A DNA stretch of 64,000 nucleotides from HK1 sp965202735 (GTDB taxonomy: Bacteria > Pseudomonadota > Gammaproteobacteria > HK1), in assembly GCA_965202735.1 (NCBI GenBank), contig OZ241844.1, forward strand, positions 4,402,001-4,466,000. Direction: 5' to 3'. Made by a program: the position numbers and the translations under genes. Every line of letters starts with the position of its first letter. Within the stretch, counting starts at the first letter, position 1. Below the pieces are notes generated by a model. It was not told where the DNA came from, made no database searches, and saw nothing but the letters and a program-made list of their open reading frames with translations. Of this stretch, positions 8,404-16,571 are shown one piece after another.

Positions 8404-9212
8404 TGGCGGAGGGCGCCGCCGGGGGCCTGAGCATCCGCGGTCTGGCCAAGACCTACGAGACCCGCTCGGGCGACCTCGTCGAGGCGGTCACTCCCGTCGA
8501 TTTCGACGTCGCGCCCGGCGAGTTCGTCTCCCTGGTGGGACCGTCCGGTTGCGGCAAGAGCACGCTGCTCAACATCCTGGCCGGATTCGTCGAGCCGAGC
8601 GCCGGACGGGCGTTCGTGGGCGACGAGCCGATTCGCGCGCCCAGCATCGACCGGGGCATGGTGTTCCAGGACTACGCGCTGTTTCCCTGGCTGTCGGTGC
8701 TGGAGAACGTGGAGTTCGGTCTCGAGCGCAAGGGCATCCGCAAGCGGGAGCGGCGAGCCATCGCGCTCGACTATCTCGGCACCGTCGGTCTCGCGGACTT
8801 CGCCACCAAGCGCACCCACGAGCTGTCCGGCGGCATGAAGCAACGGGTGGCCATCGCGCGCGCGTTCGCGACCGAGCCCTCGATCATCCTGATGGACGAA
8901 CCCTTCGGCGCCCTCGATGCGCTGACGCGGCGGTTCCTCCAGACCCAGCTCCTGCGCATCTGGCAGGAGCACAGGAAGACCGTCGTCTTCGTGACCCACT
9001 CGGTGCCCGAGGCGGTCACGCTGTCCGATCGGATCGTGGTGATGACCGCGCGGCCCGGGCGCTTCAAGGCCGTCCTGGACATCGACCTCGAGCACCCGCG
9101 GGACTTCAGCTCCGACGAGTTCCACGCCTTCGAGCGCCAGGTCTACGGACAGCTCGACGAAGAGCTCGCCAGGACGTTCAATCCGGAGGGAGCGGACGGC
9201 GCGGCCGACTGA
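8403..9212 (+). CDS. ABC importer ATPase, SsuB/TauB/NrtD type
   Basis: A 269-residue nucleotide-binding subunit. Walker A is GPSGCGKST near residue 46, the Q-loop is VFQDYALFPW, the signature is LSGGMKQR, Walker B is IILMDEPFGALDALTR, and the switch histidine is in VTHSVPEAV. The start ATG overlaps the permease stop. It completes an importer whose substrate is likely a small organosulfur, nitrogen or aromatic compound by family; no metabolic gene next to it narrows this down. Confidence 0.92.
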   Translation: MAEGAAGGLSIRGLAKTYETRSGDLVEAVTPVDFDVAPGEFVSLVGPSGCGKSTLLNILAGFVEPSAGRAFVGDEPIRAPSIDRGMVFQDYALFPWLSVLENVEFGLERKGIRKRERRAIALDYLGTVGLADFATKRTHELSGGMKQRVAIARAFATEPSIILMDEPFGALDALTRRFLQTQLLRIWQEHRKTVVFVTHSVPEAVTLSDRIVVMTARPGRFKAVLDIDLEHPRDFSSDEFHAFERQVYGQLDEELARTFNPEGADGAAD

Positions 9213-9432
9213 TCGGAGGGGCCCGTTCGGCCCGCCTCCCGCGCGGCGTCGCGGGAGACGTCCCGCAACCTCCACCTCCCGGCATTGAAAGTCCTGGCCG
9301 GGCGCCCGGGAAACCGCCCGTCGCGACCTCCGGACAGCCCTGCCGGACAGGCGACGACATGGCCACACCGGGGTACGACGATGCTAACGTACGCCGCGCT
9401 CCGTCGGCCCGCGACGCAACGGTATCGGCTCC

Positions 9433-11466
9433 ATGGCTTCATCCATTCGCACGCTCCTGGTGACGAGCGCGCTTCCCTACGCGAACGGCCCGATCCACCT
9501 CGGGCACATGGTGGAGTACATCCAGACCGACATCTGGGTGCGGTTCCAGCGCGGGCTCGGCCATCGCTGCACCTACGTGTGCGCCGACGACGGGCACGGC
9601 ACCCCGATCATGCTCAAGGCCGAGCAGGAAGGGATGGCTCCGGAAGACCTCATCGAGAAGATCGGCGCGGAGCATCGGGCCGACTTCCGGGACTTCGGGA
9701 TCTCGTTCGACAGCTACCACACCACCCATTCACCCGAGAACCGGGCGTGTTCGGAGCTGATCTACCACCGGCTGCACGAGGCCGGACACATCGCGCGCAA
9801 GGACATCGACCAGGCCTACGACCCGGCCAAGGCGATGTTCCTCCCGGACCGCTACGTCAAGGGGACGTGTCCGAGCTGCGGCGCCCCCGATCAGTACGGA
9901 GACAACTGCGAGGTCTGCGGCGCGACCTACAGCCCGGCGGACCTCGCCGACGCGGTGTCGGTCCTGTCCGGGGAGAGGCCCGAGTTCCGCTCCTCGGAGC
10001 ACTACTTCGTGCGCCTGGCGGACTTCGAGACGGTGCTTCGCCGGTGGCTCGCCGGCGGCGGCCTGAACGGCGGCGCCCCGGTGCAGGCCGAGATCGCCAA
10101 CAAGCTCGGCGAGTGGTTCGACGCCGGCCTCCAGGACTGGGACATCTCCCGCGACGCCCCGTACTTCGGGTTCGAGATCCCCGGCGTCCCCGGAAAGTAC
10201 TTCTACGTCTGGCTGGACGCGCCCATCGGGTACATGGGCAGCTTCCGGCATCTCTGCGCGCGGCGCGCCGACCTCGACTTCGACGGGGCCTGGGCTCCGG
10301 ACTCGGAGGTCGAGCTCTACCACTTCGTGGGCAAGGACATCGCCTACTTCCACACCCTGTTCTGGCCGGCCCTGCTGCACGGCGCCGGCTTCCGCATGCC
10401 GACCGGGGTGTTCGTGCACGGCTTCCTGACCGTCAACGGCCAGAAGATGTCGAAGCGCACCGGCACCTTCGTCAAGGCCCGCACGTATCTCGACCACCTG
10501 GACCCCGAGTACCTGCGCTACTACTTCGCATGCAAGCTCTCGAACGGAATCGACGATCTCGACCTCAGCTTCGACGACTTCAGCCGGCGGGTGAACGCGG
10601 ACCTCGTGGGCAAGGTGGTCAACATCGCGTCGCGGTGCGCGAGCTTCGTCAACCGGCACTTCGACGGCCGGCTCTCCGCGCACCTGGCCGAGCCCGGCCT
10701 CCACCGGGAGGCGGCCGGCGCCGCCGGGCGCATCGCCGCGCTCTGCGAGTCGCGCGAGTTCGGCAAGGCGATGCGCGAGGTGATGGCCATCGCGGACCGG
10801 GCGAACCAGTACATCGACGACCGCAAGCCGTGGGTGCTCGTGAAGGACGACGCGACGCGGGAGCGGGCGCGCGACGTCTGCACCGTCGGCCTCAACCTGT
10901 TCCGGGTGATCATGACCTTTCTCAAGCCGGTGCTGCCGCGCACCGCCGAGCGCGCGGAGTCGTTCCTGCGCTGCGGCGAGCTCGCCTGGGACACGGTCGC
11001 GACGCCCCTGCTCGATCACGACATCGCCCGCTTCGAGCCCCTGCTCACCCGGGTCGAGCAGGGGAGGATCGACGCGATGGTCGCGGATTCGATGGAGCCG
11101 GAGGAAGGGAGCGCCCCCGCCCCGGATGCCGGCGCCGGCGACCGCATCGACATCGCGGAGTTCGCGAAGGTCGATCTGCGGGTCGCGAAGGTCGTCGGCG
11201 CGAAGCTCGTCGAGGGGGCCGACAAGCTGCTGGAGGTCCGGGTGGACATGGGCGGCGAGGAACGCACCGTGTTCGCCGGCATCCGCGCCGCCTACGCGCC
11301 GGAGAGCCTGGTCGGACGGCTCGTGGTGGTGGTCGCCAACCTCGCGCCCCGCGAGATGCGGTTCGGCGTGTCGGACGGAATGATCCTGGCCGCGGGTCCC
11401 GGAGGGTCGGACATCCGGCTGCTCGGCGTCGACGAGGGCGCGAAGCCCGGCATGCGGGTGAAGTGA
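9433..11466 (+). CDS. metG: Methionyl-tRNA synthetase
   Basis: A 677-residue class I synthetase. The HIGH-like motif HLGH lies near residue 21. The zinc knuckle (CPSCGAPDQYGDNCEVCG, about residues 145-162) is of the four-cysteine type, and the KMSKS-like loop reads KMSKRTG near residue 338. After an anticodon-binding helical domain, the C-terminal 110 residues form the dimerising tRNA-binding domain (IAEFAKVDLRVAKVVG onward). Length matches E. coli MetG (677). It is followed by the RnfB-like gene after 6 bases. Confidence 0.97.
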   Translation: MASSIRTLLVTSALPYANGPIHLGHMVEYIQTDIWVRFQRGLGHRCTYVCADDGHGTPIMLKAEQEGMAPEDLIEKIGAEHRADFRDFGISFDSYHTTHSPENRACSELIYHRLHEAGHIARKDIDQAYDPAKAMFLPDRYVKGTCPSCGAPDQYGDNCEVCGATYSPADLADAVSVLSGERPEFRSSEHYFVRLADFETVLRRWLAGGGLNGGAPVQAEIANKLGEWFDAGLQDWDISRDAPYFGFEIPGVPGKYFYVWLDAPIGYMGSFRHLCARRADLDFDGAWAPDSEVELYHFVGKDIAYFHTLFWPALLHGAGFRMPTGVFVHGFLTVNGQKMSKRTGTFVKARTYLDHLDPEYLRYYFACKLSNGIDDLDLSFDDFSRRVNADLVGKVVNIASRCASFVNRHFDGRLSAHLAEPGLHREAAGAAGRIAALCESREFGKAMREVMAIADRANQYIDDRKPWVLVKDDATRERARDVCTVGLNLFRVIMTFLKPVLPRTAERAESFLRCGELAWDTVATPLLDHDIARFEPLLTRVEQGRIDAMVADSMEPEEGSAPAPDAGAGDRIDIAEFAKVDLRVAKVVGAKLVEGADKLLEVRVDMGGEERTVFAGIRAAYAPESLVGRLVVVVANLAPREMRFGVSDGMILAAGPGGSDIRLLGVDEGAKPGMRVK

Positions 11467-11472
11467 GCGCCG

Positions 11473-12477
11473 GTGGACGCACCGACCGCACCGCCGCCGA
11501 TGCTCCGTCCCGGCTCTATCGCTGACATCGGCCCTGACACCGGCACCGGCGCCGCAGACCGTTCCGTCCTCGCCGTCGACCCCACCGTTGGCCCCGGTTG
11601 CGCTGCGGATTCCGGTTCCGCGGCCGGCGGCACCGGCCGGTTTCCGGTCCGGTCGGGTCCCGGTGTTGCGGCGACCGGCCGGGGCGGCGTCGCCGTCACC
11701 GCAGCCGTCGATTCCGGTGGTGCTGGTCCCGCTACCCGCGAGGCCACGGGCGTCGATGCCGGTCCCGCCACCCGTGAGAGCGCTTTCATCGACGCCGTGG
11801 ACGCGTTCCTGCCCCAGACCCAGTGCCGCCGCTGCGGCTACGATGCCTGCCGGCCGTATGCGGAAGCCCTGGTGCGCGGCAAGGCCGGCATCAACCGCTG
11901 CCCACCGGGTGGAGACGCCACCGTGGCCGCCCTCGCCCGGGTGCTGGGGCTTCCCGTCGTGCCGCTCGACCCCGCCTGCGGCGCCCCCGGACCCCGCGAG
12001 TCCGCGCGCATCGTGGAGAGCGAGTGCATCGGGTGCACGGTGTGCATCCGCGCATGCCCGGTGGATGCGATCATCGGTGCGCGCAAGTGGATGCACGCGG
12101 TGCTGGAGAGCGAGTGCACCGGCTGCGGCCTGTGCGTCGAGCCGTGTCCGGTGGACTGCATCGCCATGGTCCCGGCGCGTACCGGTCCGGTCACGCCCGA
12201 GGCGTGGCTCGCCGAGCGCGCCCCGCTGGCCCGACGGCGCTTCGAGCGCCGACGGACACGGGAATCCGCGCTCGACGCCGCACCGCACCGACGGGAGCAG
12301 GCGCCCCGGATGGACGCGGCCGCCTCCCTGAGAAGGCGTACCGTCGAGCAGCGCCGGGCGGACATCGCCGCCGCCGTGGCCCGGGCCGAGGCGCGCCGGG
12401 CGCAGGTGAAGGCGTGGGACGGAGAGAGGCGGATTCGAGCCCCCGGAGGCGCCGGACGATGCAGCAATTCCCGCTAA
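11473..12477 (+). CDS. RnfB/RsxB-like 4Fe-4S ferredoxin with repetitive N-terminus
   Basis: A 334-residue protein. The RnfB four-cysteine domain (CRRCGYDACRPYAEAL, about residues 117-132, with the later CPPGG) is followed by two 4Fe-4S ferredoxin motifs (CIGCTVCIRACP and CTGCGLCVEPCP, about 184-220). In Rnf/Rsx complexes RnfB passes electrons to the membrane complex, but here the N-terminal membrane helix is missing. It is replaced by about 100 low-complexity residues, including the direct repeat GPATRE. The C-terminal tail is basic and Arg/Ala-rich. Other rnf genes are absent. The last codons and stop come from inside palindromic copy B. GTG 11473 is assumed; a later start is possible. Confidence 0.85.
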   Translation: MDAPTAPPPMLRPGSIADIGPDTGTGAADRSVLAVDPTVGPGCAADSGSAAGGTGRFPVRSGPGVAATGRGGVAVTAAVDSGGAGPATREATGVDAGPATRESAFIDAVDAFLPQTQCRRCGYDACRPYAEALVRGKAGINRCPPGGDATVAALARVLGLPVVPLDPACGAPGPRESARIVESECIGCTVCIRACPVDAIIGARKWMHAVLESECTGCGLCVEPCPVDCIAMVPARTGPVTPEAWLAERAPLARRRFERRRTRESALDAAPHRREQAPRMDAAASLRRRTVEQRRADIAAAVARAEARRAQVKAWDGERRIRAPGGAGRCSNSR

Positions 12478-12583
12478 CGCCCGGAGAGGCCATGCCGCGG
12501 TGGGATTCCGGCACGATTCCGACCATCAGGGCGGCCAATCGAGGGGATTTCGAGGGGATGTTCCCGCCTGGCGGGAATGGCTG
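12462..12583 (-). repeat. 122-bp palindromic element, copy B
   Basis: Reverse copy running from CAGCAATTCCCGC to GCGGGAATGGCTG. Its outer end overlaps the RnfB-like coding sequence: the final residues CSNSR and the TAA at 12475-12477 lie within the element. In the other copies the same position reads GCCAGC, so this copy has a small change that creates the stop. Confidence 0.85.
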
Positions 12584-12669
12584 CGGACGATGCTCCGGCG
12601 GAAGCGGATGTTGAGCGTGTTCCCGGGGCCCGGGGCGCCGCCCCGGGCCCGAGACGTGGAGCCCGTGCG

Positions 12670-13305
12670 ATGAACGCGGCGAAGCGCCGCGCGATCTTCG
12701 AGCGGCTGCGCGCCGCCAACCCGTCGCCGACCACGGAGCTCGCGTACTCGACCCCCTTCGAGCTGCTGATTGCGGTCGTTCTCTCCGCCCAGGCCACCGA
12801 CGTGAGCGTCAACAAGGCGACCCGCACGCTGTTCCCCGCCGCCTCCACCCCCGAGGCGATGCTGCGGCTCGGCGAGGAGGGGGTCCGATCGCACATCCGC
12901 AACATCGGCCTGTTCAACGCCAAGGCGAAGAACGTGGTCGCGACCTGCCGGCTCCTCGTCGAGCGTCACGGCGGCGAGGTGCCGTCCGACCGCGGGGCCC
13001 TGGAGAGCCTGCCGGGGGTGGGCCGCAAGACCGCGAACGTGGTGCTGAACACCGCGTTCGGCGTCCCCGTGATCGCGGTCGATACCCATATCTTCCGGGT
13101 CGCCAACCGGACCCGGCTCGCCCGCGGGAAGACTCCCCGGTCGGTCGAGGACGGGCTGGAGCGCTCCACTCCGCGCGAGTTCAGGCGCAACGCCCACCAC
13201 TGGTTGATCCTGCACGGCCGGTACGTGTGCACCGCGCGCAGGCCCGCCTGCGGGCGCTGCATCATCGCCGACCTGTGCGAGTACCGGGACAAGGAGCCCG
13301 GGTAG
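12670..13305 (+). CDS. nth: Endonuclease III
   Basis: A 211-residue DNA glycosylase/AP lyase that removes oxidised pyrimidines. The helix-hairpin-helix (LPGVGRKTANVVLNTAFG) carries the catalytic lysine near 120, followed by the catalytic aspartate in VIAVDTHIFR. The C-terminal 4Fe-4S cluster has the canonical C-x6-C-x2-C-x5-C spacing (CTARRPACGRCIIADLC). The start ATG is 12670. Four bases separate it from the DUF1841 gene, so the two are probably cotranscribed. Confidence 0.96.
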   Translation: MNAAKRRAIFERLRAANPSPTTELAYSTPFELLIAVVLSAQATDVSVNKATRTLFPAASTPEAMLRLGEEGVRSHIRNIGLFNAKAKNVVATCRLLVERHGGEVPSDRGALESLPGVGRKTANVVLNTAFGVPVIAVDTHIFRVANRTRLARGKTPRSVEDGLERSTPREFRRNAHHWLILHGRYVCTARRPACGRCIIADLCEYRDKEPG

Positions 13306-13309
13306 CGCC

Positions 13310-13750
13310 TTGCTGTACGGGAACGACCGCGACGACCTGCGTCGGGTCTGGGTGGGCGCGTGGACGAAGTCGCGCGCCGGGCAACCCCTGGAGCCCCTGG
13401 AGCGCGTCCTCGTCGAGGTGATCGCGGAGCACCCCGAGCATCACCCCGCCCTGGAGTCCCCCGGCGCGCTCGAGCGCGAGTTCTCCCCCGAGGCCGGCCG
13501 CACGAATCCGTACCTGCACATGGGCTTGCACGTCGCGGTTCGCGAGCAGCTCGCGACGGACCGCCCCCCGGGCGTGCGCGATCTGTACGCGAAGCTCCTG
13601 CCGCGGTTCCCGGACGCGCACCGGCTGGAGCACGCGCTCATGGAGTGCCTCGCGGAGACGCTGCGGGACGCGCAGCGGGCGGGAGGCGTCCCGGACGAAG
13701 CCCGGTACCTGAGCCGCGTGCGGCGGCTCGCGGAGCAGCGGCTCCGGTAG
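13310..13750 (+). CDS. DUF1841 family protein
   Basis: A 146-residue soluble protein matching DUF1841: N-terminal YGNDRDDLRRVWVGAW, central NPYLHMGLHVAVREQL, and C-terminal HALMECLAETLRDAQR. The family is found in beta- and gammaproteobacteria, often next to nth, and has no assigned function. A TTG at 13310 gives the family length. Confidence 0.85.
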   Translation: MLYGNDRDDLRRVWVGAWTKSRAGQPLEPLERVLVEVIAEHPEHHPALESPGALEREFSPEAGRTNPYLHMGLHVAVREQLATDRPPGVRDLYAKLLPRFPDAHRLEHALMECLAETLRDAQRAGGVPDEARYLSRVRRLAEQRLR

Positions 13751-13811
13751 CTTCCCGGCATCGACTCGTCCGCGATTTGCCCTTTCGCCGCGCCCGAGTA
13801 CCCTTCCTTCC

Positions 13812-14639
13812 ATGCGCCTGCGCTTTTCCAAGATGCACGGGATCGGCAACGACTTCGTCGTGGCCGATGCGACGCGGTCGCCTCTGCCGGAGGCCGGACA
13901 GGTCCGCCGTCTTGCCGACCGCCGCGAGGGGGTCGGGTGCGATCAGGTGCTGATGGCGGTGCCTCCCACGGTCCCCGGCCACGACCTGGGCGTCGCGATC
14001 TTCAACGCCGACGGATCCCGCGCCGGGCAGTGCGGCAACGGGATGCGCTGCATGGCGGTGTTCGCCCGCGAGCGGGGCCTCGTCGCCCGCGACGAGATCC
14101 GCTTCGAGACTCCGGGAGGATGCGTGCTCGCGACGGTCGAGGACGGGGGCTCGGTGCGCGTGCGCATGGGAGTCCCCCGGCTCGAGCCCGGAGAGATTCC
14201 GATCGCGGCCTCGTGCCGTGCCGCAAGCTACCGGCTCGCCGTCGACGGCGAAGAGGTCCGGTTCGCGGCGGTGTCGATGGGGAATCCGCACGCGGTCGTG
14301 CGCGTCCCGGACGTGGCGGCAGCGCCGGTCGCCCGCCTCGGCGCCGCGCTGCGGTCGCACCCCTTCTTCCCCCGGGGCGTGAACGTGGGGTTCGCCGAGC
14401 CGCTCGCGCGGGACCGTCTTCGCCTGCGGGTGTTCGAGCGCGGGGTCGGCGAGACGCGGGCATGCGGGTCGGGGGCGTGCGCGGCGGTGGTGGCGGGCCG
14501 GCTGAGCGGCGATCTGGATGCGGACACGCGGGTGGAGCTCCCCGGCGGCGCGCTGGAGGTCCACTGGGGCGGCGAGGGTGAGGCGGTATGGATGACGGGA
14601 CCCACGGCGTGGGTCTTCGATGCGGAGATCGAGCTGTGA
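13812..14639 (+). CDS. dapF: Diaminopimelate epimerase
   Basis: A 275-residue PLP-independent epimerase converting LL- to meso-diaminopimelate for lysine and peptidoglycan. Both catalytic cysteines are visible, in RAGQCGNGMRC near residue 75 and RACGSGACAAV near residue 219. The start MRLRFSKMHGIGNDFVV is typical. A weak promoter-like pair (TTGCCC, 16 bases, TACCCT) lies directly upstream. The stop codon overlaps the GTG start of xerC (GTGA at 14636). The DUF484 gene that usually separates dapF and xerC is absent. Confidence 0.96.
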   Translation: MRLRFSKMHGIGNDFVVADATRSPLPEAGQVRRLADRREGVGCDQVLMAVPPTVPGHDLGVAIFNADGSRAGQCGNGMRCMAVFARERGLVARDEIRFETPGGCVLATVEDGGSVRVRMGVPRLEPGEIPIAASCRAASYRLAVDGEEVRFAAVSMGNPHAVVRVPDVAAAPVARLGAALRSHPFFPRGVNVGFAEPLARDRLRLRVFERGVGETRACGSGACAAVVAGRLSGDLDADTRVELPGGALEVHWGGEGEAVWMTGPTAWVFDAEIEL

Positions 14640-15796
14640 CCGGTGGCCGTCGTCCGCCGCGTCCCGGGCCGCGTCGCGGTCCGATGCGCGATCCCGGGAC
14701 GGCGTTCCCGTCGGCGGACGGCGATGGTGCCGCCGCCCGCCCCGGCGAGCCGGCCGCCCGCATCGCCGGACCGGCCGCCCGCATCGCCGGACCGGCCGCC
14801 CGCATCGATGGACCGGCCACCCGCATCGCCGGACCGGCCGCCCGCATCGCCGGACCGGCCGCCCGCATCGCCGGACCGGCCACCCGCATCGATGGACCGG
14901 CCACCCGCATCGCCGAGTGGATCGAGCGGTTCCGCCGCCATCTCGCGAACGAGCGCGGACTCTCCGTCCATACCGTGCAGGGGTACCGGCGGGACCTCGC
15001 GGCCTTCGCCCGGTACGTCGAGTCGCAGCGGTTGTCGGACTGGCGCGGCGCCGACGTCCGTTTCGTCCGGGGCTTCGTCGCGTGGCGGCACCGGAGCTCG
15101 GTGGGCGGGCGCTCGATCCAGCGCGGGCTCTCCGCCCTGCGGACGTTCTTCGACTACTGCGTGCGCGAAGGGGCGATGACCGGCAATCCGGCCCGGGCGG
15201 TGAGCGCGCCGAAGGCGTCGAGACGGCTGCCGAACGTGCTCGACATCGATCGGGCCGGCGCGCTGATGGAGCCCGACGGAGACGATCCGCTCAGCCTGCG
15301 CGACCGGGCGATGCTGGAGCTGACCTACTCGTCCGGACTTCGGCTGTCCGAGCTCTGCGGGCTCGCGGTCGCGGATGTCGACCTGGAAGGCGGGCTCGTC
15401 AGGGTGTTCGGCAAGGGCCGCAAGGCGCGGCTGGTACCCGTCGGACGCCATGCGCGCGATGCGGTCCGGGCGTGGCTCGCGGCGCGCGCGGCGCTTGCCG
15501 GCCGCGGTGAGAGCGCGCTGTTCGTGAGCCGGAGAGGGAGCCGGATCTCGCCGCGCACGGTGCAGGCGCGGTTCGCCAGGCACGCGCTCGTGCGCGGCGT
15601 CGGAGTGCATGTCCACCCGCACATGCTGCGCCACTCGTTCGCGACGCACCTGCTGGAGTCGAGCGGCGACCTGCGCGCGGTGCAGGAGCTGCTCGGGCAC
15701 GCCGACATCGGGACCACCCAGGTCTATACCCACCTCGACTTCCAGCACCTCGCCGCGGTCTACGACAGGGCCCACCCGAGGGCGCGCAGGAAATAG
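14636..15796 (+). CDS. xerC: Tyrosine recombinase XerC with heptapeptide-repeat N-terminal extension
   Basis: A 386-residue site-specific recombinase that resolves chromosome dimers at dif with XerD. The SAM-like core-binding domain starts at about residue 93 (EWIERFRRHLANERGLS). The catalytic domain has the R-K-H-R-H-Y set: SSGLRLSEL, then KGRKARLVPV, HPHMLRHSFATHL, LGHADIGTTQVYTH. The roughly 90-residue N-terminal extension is not typical (XerC is about 300 residues). Residues 38-93 are eight tandem heptads of the type GPAARIA. GTG 14636 overlaps the dapF stop; ATG 14684 is an alternative start that still includes the repeats. Confidence 0.92.
   Translation: MTGGRRPPRPGPRRGPMRDPGTAFPSADGDGAAARPGEPAARIAGPAARIAGPAARIDGPATRIAGPAARIAGPAARIAGPATRIDGPATRIAEWIERFRRHLANERGLSVHTVQGYRRDLAAFARYVESQRLSDWRGADVRFVRGFVAWRHRSSVGGRSIQRGLSALRTFFDYCVREGAMTGNPARAVSAPKASRRLPNVLDIDRAGALMEPDGDDPLSLRDRAMLELTYSSGLRLSELCGLAVADVDLEGGLVRVFGKGRKARLVPVGRHARDAVRAWLAARAALAGRGESALFVSRRGSRISPRTVQARFARHALVRGVGVHVHPHMLRHSFATHLLESSGDLRAVQELLGHADIGTTQVYTHLDFQHLAAVYDRAHPRARRK
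14747..14914 (+). repeat. 21-bp minisatellite, eight in-frame units in xerC
   Basis: Eight tandem 21-base units encoding variants of GPAARIA (the first is EPAARIA; others GPAARID, GPATRIA, GPATRID). Units differ at only a few positions, suggesting recent expansion. Confidence 0.9.
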
Positions 15797-15857
15797 TCCC
15801 TGCAACTCGTCCATGCGGCGCGTCCCGACGGCCCACCCGAGGGCGCGCGGGGAATAG
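15770..15857 (+). repeat. Displaced duplication of the xerC 3' end
   Basis: A 27-base stretch ending in the xerC stop (15770-15796) is repeated with three mismatches at 15831-15857, 61 bases further on. The second copy even preserves the in-context TAG. It lies in the 187-base spacer before hslV, in which I see nothing else certain. Confidence 0.75.
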
Positions 15858-15983
15858 CGGGGGACAGCGGGAAAGAGCCGGAGGCCTGCGCCGGGCCGAG
15901 CGCGGCGCGTCCGACGCGTGGCAGGTGATTCTCGCCAGCGTCCTTACGGTAAGATCGCCCGCCCGCCGCTTCGATTGCCCCTC

Positions 15984-16532
15984 ATGACCACGTTCTCCGG
16001 CACGACCATCCTCGCCGTGCGGCGCGGCCCTCACGTGGTGGTGGGCGGCGACGGGCAGGTGTCGATGGGGGCGACGGTGGTGAAGGGCAACGCGCGCAAG
16101 GTGCGGCGCCTGTACAAGGACCGCGTGGTGGCCGGGTTCGCGGGCAGCACCGCGGACGCGTTCACCCTGTTCGAGCGGTTCGAGGCGAAGCTCGACCAGC
16201 ACTCGGGCCACCTCGCACGCGCGGCGGTGGAGCTGGCCAAGGACTGGCGCACCGATCGGCTGCTGCGGCGCCTCGAGGCATTGCTGATCGTGGCCGACGC
16301 CGACGAGACGCTGATGATCTCCGGCACCGGCGACGTCATCAGCCCCGAGCACGACGCGGTGGCGATCGGGTCCGGCGGGCCGTTCGCCCTGTCCGCCGCC
16401 CGGGCCCTGCTCGAGTGCACGGAGCTCGGAGCCCGCGAGATCGTGGAGCGCGGGCTCGGCATCGCCGCCGACATCTGCGTGTACACCAACCGTGAGCTCA
16501 CCATCGAGGAGCTCGGCGCCGCCGGCGGCTGA
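15984..16532 (+). CDS. hslV: ATP-dependent protease peptidase subunit HslV
   Basis: A 182-residue threonine peptidase that assembles as a double hexamer capped by HslU. The sequence starts MTTFSG then TTILAVRRG, so the mature enzyme probably begins at Thr7 after removal of a six-residue propeptide. Family hallmarks are VVGGDGQVSMG, GNARKVRRLY, GFAGSTADAFTLFERFE and AVELAKDWRTDR. It lies 39 bases upstream of hslU, its obligate partner. Confidence 0.97.
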   Translation: MTTFSGTTILAVRRGPHVVVGGDGQVSMGATVVKGNARKVRRLYKDRVVAGFAGSTADAFTLFERFEAKLDQHSGHLARAAVELAKDWRTDRLLRRLEALLIVADADETLMISGTGDVISPEHDAVAIGSGGPFALSAARALLECTELGAREIVERGLGIAADICVYTNRELTIEELGAAGG

Positions 16533-16571
16533 CGGCGGGCGGCGCGCCCCGAGGAGACGCGAGCAGGAACG

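Noticed and set aside
13777..13811. Promoter giving a leaderless dapF mRNA
   Set aside because: The hexamers TTGCCC/TACCCT are weak and dapF may be read from the nth promoter.
15927..15950. A further decayed fragment of the 122-bp element (GATTCTCGCCAGCGTCC)
   Set aside because: Only about 17 bases match, too short to separate from chance in GC-rich sequence.
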